From Thiotrichaceae bacterium (lineage in GTDB: Bacteria > Pseudomonadota > Gammaproteobacteria > Thiotrichales > Thiotrichaceae): 14,052 nucleotides of DNA. Positions 13,272 through 14,052 of the stretch are shown here, in pieces. The notes under the pieces are model-generated. The model saw only the letters and a list, made by a program, of their open reading frames with translations, was not told the origin of the DNA and ran no database searches. The stretch spans positions 1-14,052 of the forward strand of contig JALWYT010000258.1 of assembly GCA_026992705.1 (NCBI GenBank), read 5' to 3'. A program made the position numbers and the translations under genes. The stretch's first letter is position 1. Every line of letters starts with the position of its first letter.

Positions 13272-14052
13272 TCATTTACTATCTTCTACATCATGTTTAC
13301 TTTCTAAATTTGTATCATTATCTTTAAATTGAGGTTTTAACGGTAATTTTTGTTTCAATAGCTCAAAAAGTTGTTTATTAATATAGCCATCAGTAATTAG
13401 CTTTTCTGTTTTTTGCCATGCACGAATGGCTGCTTGACTATTTGGACCAATTTTTCCATCGACTCCTTTAGTATCAAAACCATTATCACTTAATCGTTGC
13501 TGTAATTCTGTTCGCTCTGCTTGGTTTAGCATAACATCATTAATCGGCCATTGAGCTAATATTCCAGGTTTTCCCGCGATCTGATTTGCTAGATAAGCAA
13601 CCGCAAGTGCATAGCTATTAGCGTTATTGTAGCGTTTAATAACAGTAAAGTTTTTATAAACTAGAAAAGCTGGACCAGTATGTCCAGTGGGTAATAATAT
13701 TGCAGCAGTATTTTCAGTTTTGTGAAGAGAAGATTGTAATAGAGCTTCTCCATCGTACGAAGTAATTCCTATATGCTGCCAGCAACTAAGACTAAGCCAT
13801 GTTTGCATATCGCTAAGTGACCAATCGAAATCTTTAGGTAGTTTAACCTCTTGTCCCCATGACTGATTAGCTATCCAACCTGCTTTGTTTAAATAGTTGG
13901 CAGTTGATGCAAGGGCATCGGGAACACTCTGGATAAGATTGCGTTTGCCATCGCCATCAAAGTCAACGGCATATTCTTCATAAGTTGTCGGAATAAATTG
14001 TGTTTGTCCCATTGCTCCTGCCCATGAACCAATCATTTGCTCAGGGTTAATA
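13272..14052 (-). CDS. Lytic murein transglycosylase, MltB-like (partial, 5' end outside window)
   Basis: About 259 C-terminal residues are visible. The frame stays open to the right edge, reading INPEQ before MIGSWAGAMG, so the start, signal peptide and catalytic Glu lie outside. The SLT_2-type catalytic fold is recognised from GSWAGAMGQTQFIPTTYEEY, then VDFDGDGKRNL and SVPDALASTANYLNKAGW. NANSYALAVAYLANQI (about 143-158 counted from MIGS) marks its end. A PG_binding_1 domain follows (about 174-228: LQQRLSDNGFDTKGVDGKIG, AAIRAWQKTEKLITDGYINK). The enzyme cleaves peptidoglycan glycan strands with 1,6-anhydro formation in the periplasm. A short charged tail ends at TGA (13272-13274). It is convergent with the kinase gene. 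Confidence 0.93.
   Translation of the reverse strand, partial: INPEQMIGSWAGAMGQTQFIPTTYEEYAVDFDGDGKRNLIQSVPDALASTANYLNKAGWIANQSWGQEVKLPKDFDWSLSDMQTWLSLSCWQHIGITSYDGEALLQSSLHKTENTAAILLPTGHTGPAFLVYKNFTVIKRYNNANSYALAVAYLANQIAGKPGILAQWPINDVMLNQAERTELQQRLSDNGFDTKGVDGKIGPNSQAAIRAWQKTEKLITDGYINKQLFELLKQKLPLKPQFKDNDTNLESKHDVEDSK

Noticed and set aside
1..14052. CRISPR array, insertion sequence, prophage or retron
   Set aside because: No regularly spaced repeats, transposase or integrase, reverse transcriptase or phage structural genes were seen on either strand.

Overview
The window looks like an AT-rich gammaproteobacterial chromosome. The evidence is the block phoH-like(ybeZ)-ybeY-corC(ybeX)-lnt, a tRNA trio Gly(GCC)-Cys(GCA)-Leu(TAA) in the order of E. 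coli glyW-cysT-leuZ, an MltB-type lytic transglycosylase, and folB/folK of the type that lie side by side in pseudomonads. I cannot name the genus. An Lnt and a GTAG-headed REP-type repeat also fit a Gram-negative host.

Layout. 1-159 holds two outward-facing REP-like palindromes that probably end the next gene. 160-2433 (minus) encodes a large exported, membrane-anchored protein with two PASTA domains and no kinase. Divergent from it, 2513-3598 encodes an exported metallo-beta-lactamase-fold hydrolase. 3690-5069 (minus) encodes a protein with three EF-hand-like repeats and a DUF6174-like C-terminus. 5338-5581 is a frameshifted remnant of a DUF4143-type ATPase, tail to tail with a fused folB-folK gene (5576-6412, minus). 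6530-6727 is a small two-helix membrane ORF.

From 10625 down to 6771 (minus) lies the phoH-like, ybeY, corC, lnt series. phoH-like and ybeY overlap by 4 nt, ybeY and corC by 11 nt, and lnt starts 15 nt after corC, so these are probably co-transcribed and partly translationally coupled. They link ribosome/rRNA quality control (YbeY, PhoH-like ATPase) with envelope functions (CorC-type CBS protein, lipoprotein N-acylation).

Upstream is the tRNA trio (10811-11209, minus). It has a good sigma70 promoter before tRNA-Gly and, unexpectedly, a convincing intrinsic terminator between tRNA-Gly and tRNA-Cys. The right part holds a secreted IalB-family protein (11575-12081, plus), an intergenic stretch with three successive inverted repeats, a fructosamine-kinase-family gene (12312-13202, plus), and the C-terminal part of a lytic murein transglycosylase running off the right edge (13272-14052, minus).

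Most of the window is ordinary chromosome. I see no CRISPR array, complete insertion sequence, prophage or convincing new defence system. The least explained elements are the PASTA/PKD membrane protein and the EF-hand/DUF6174 protein.
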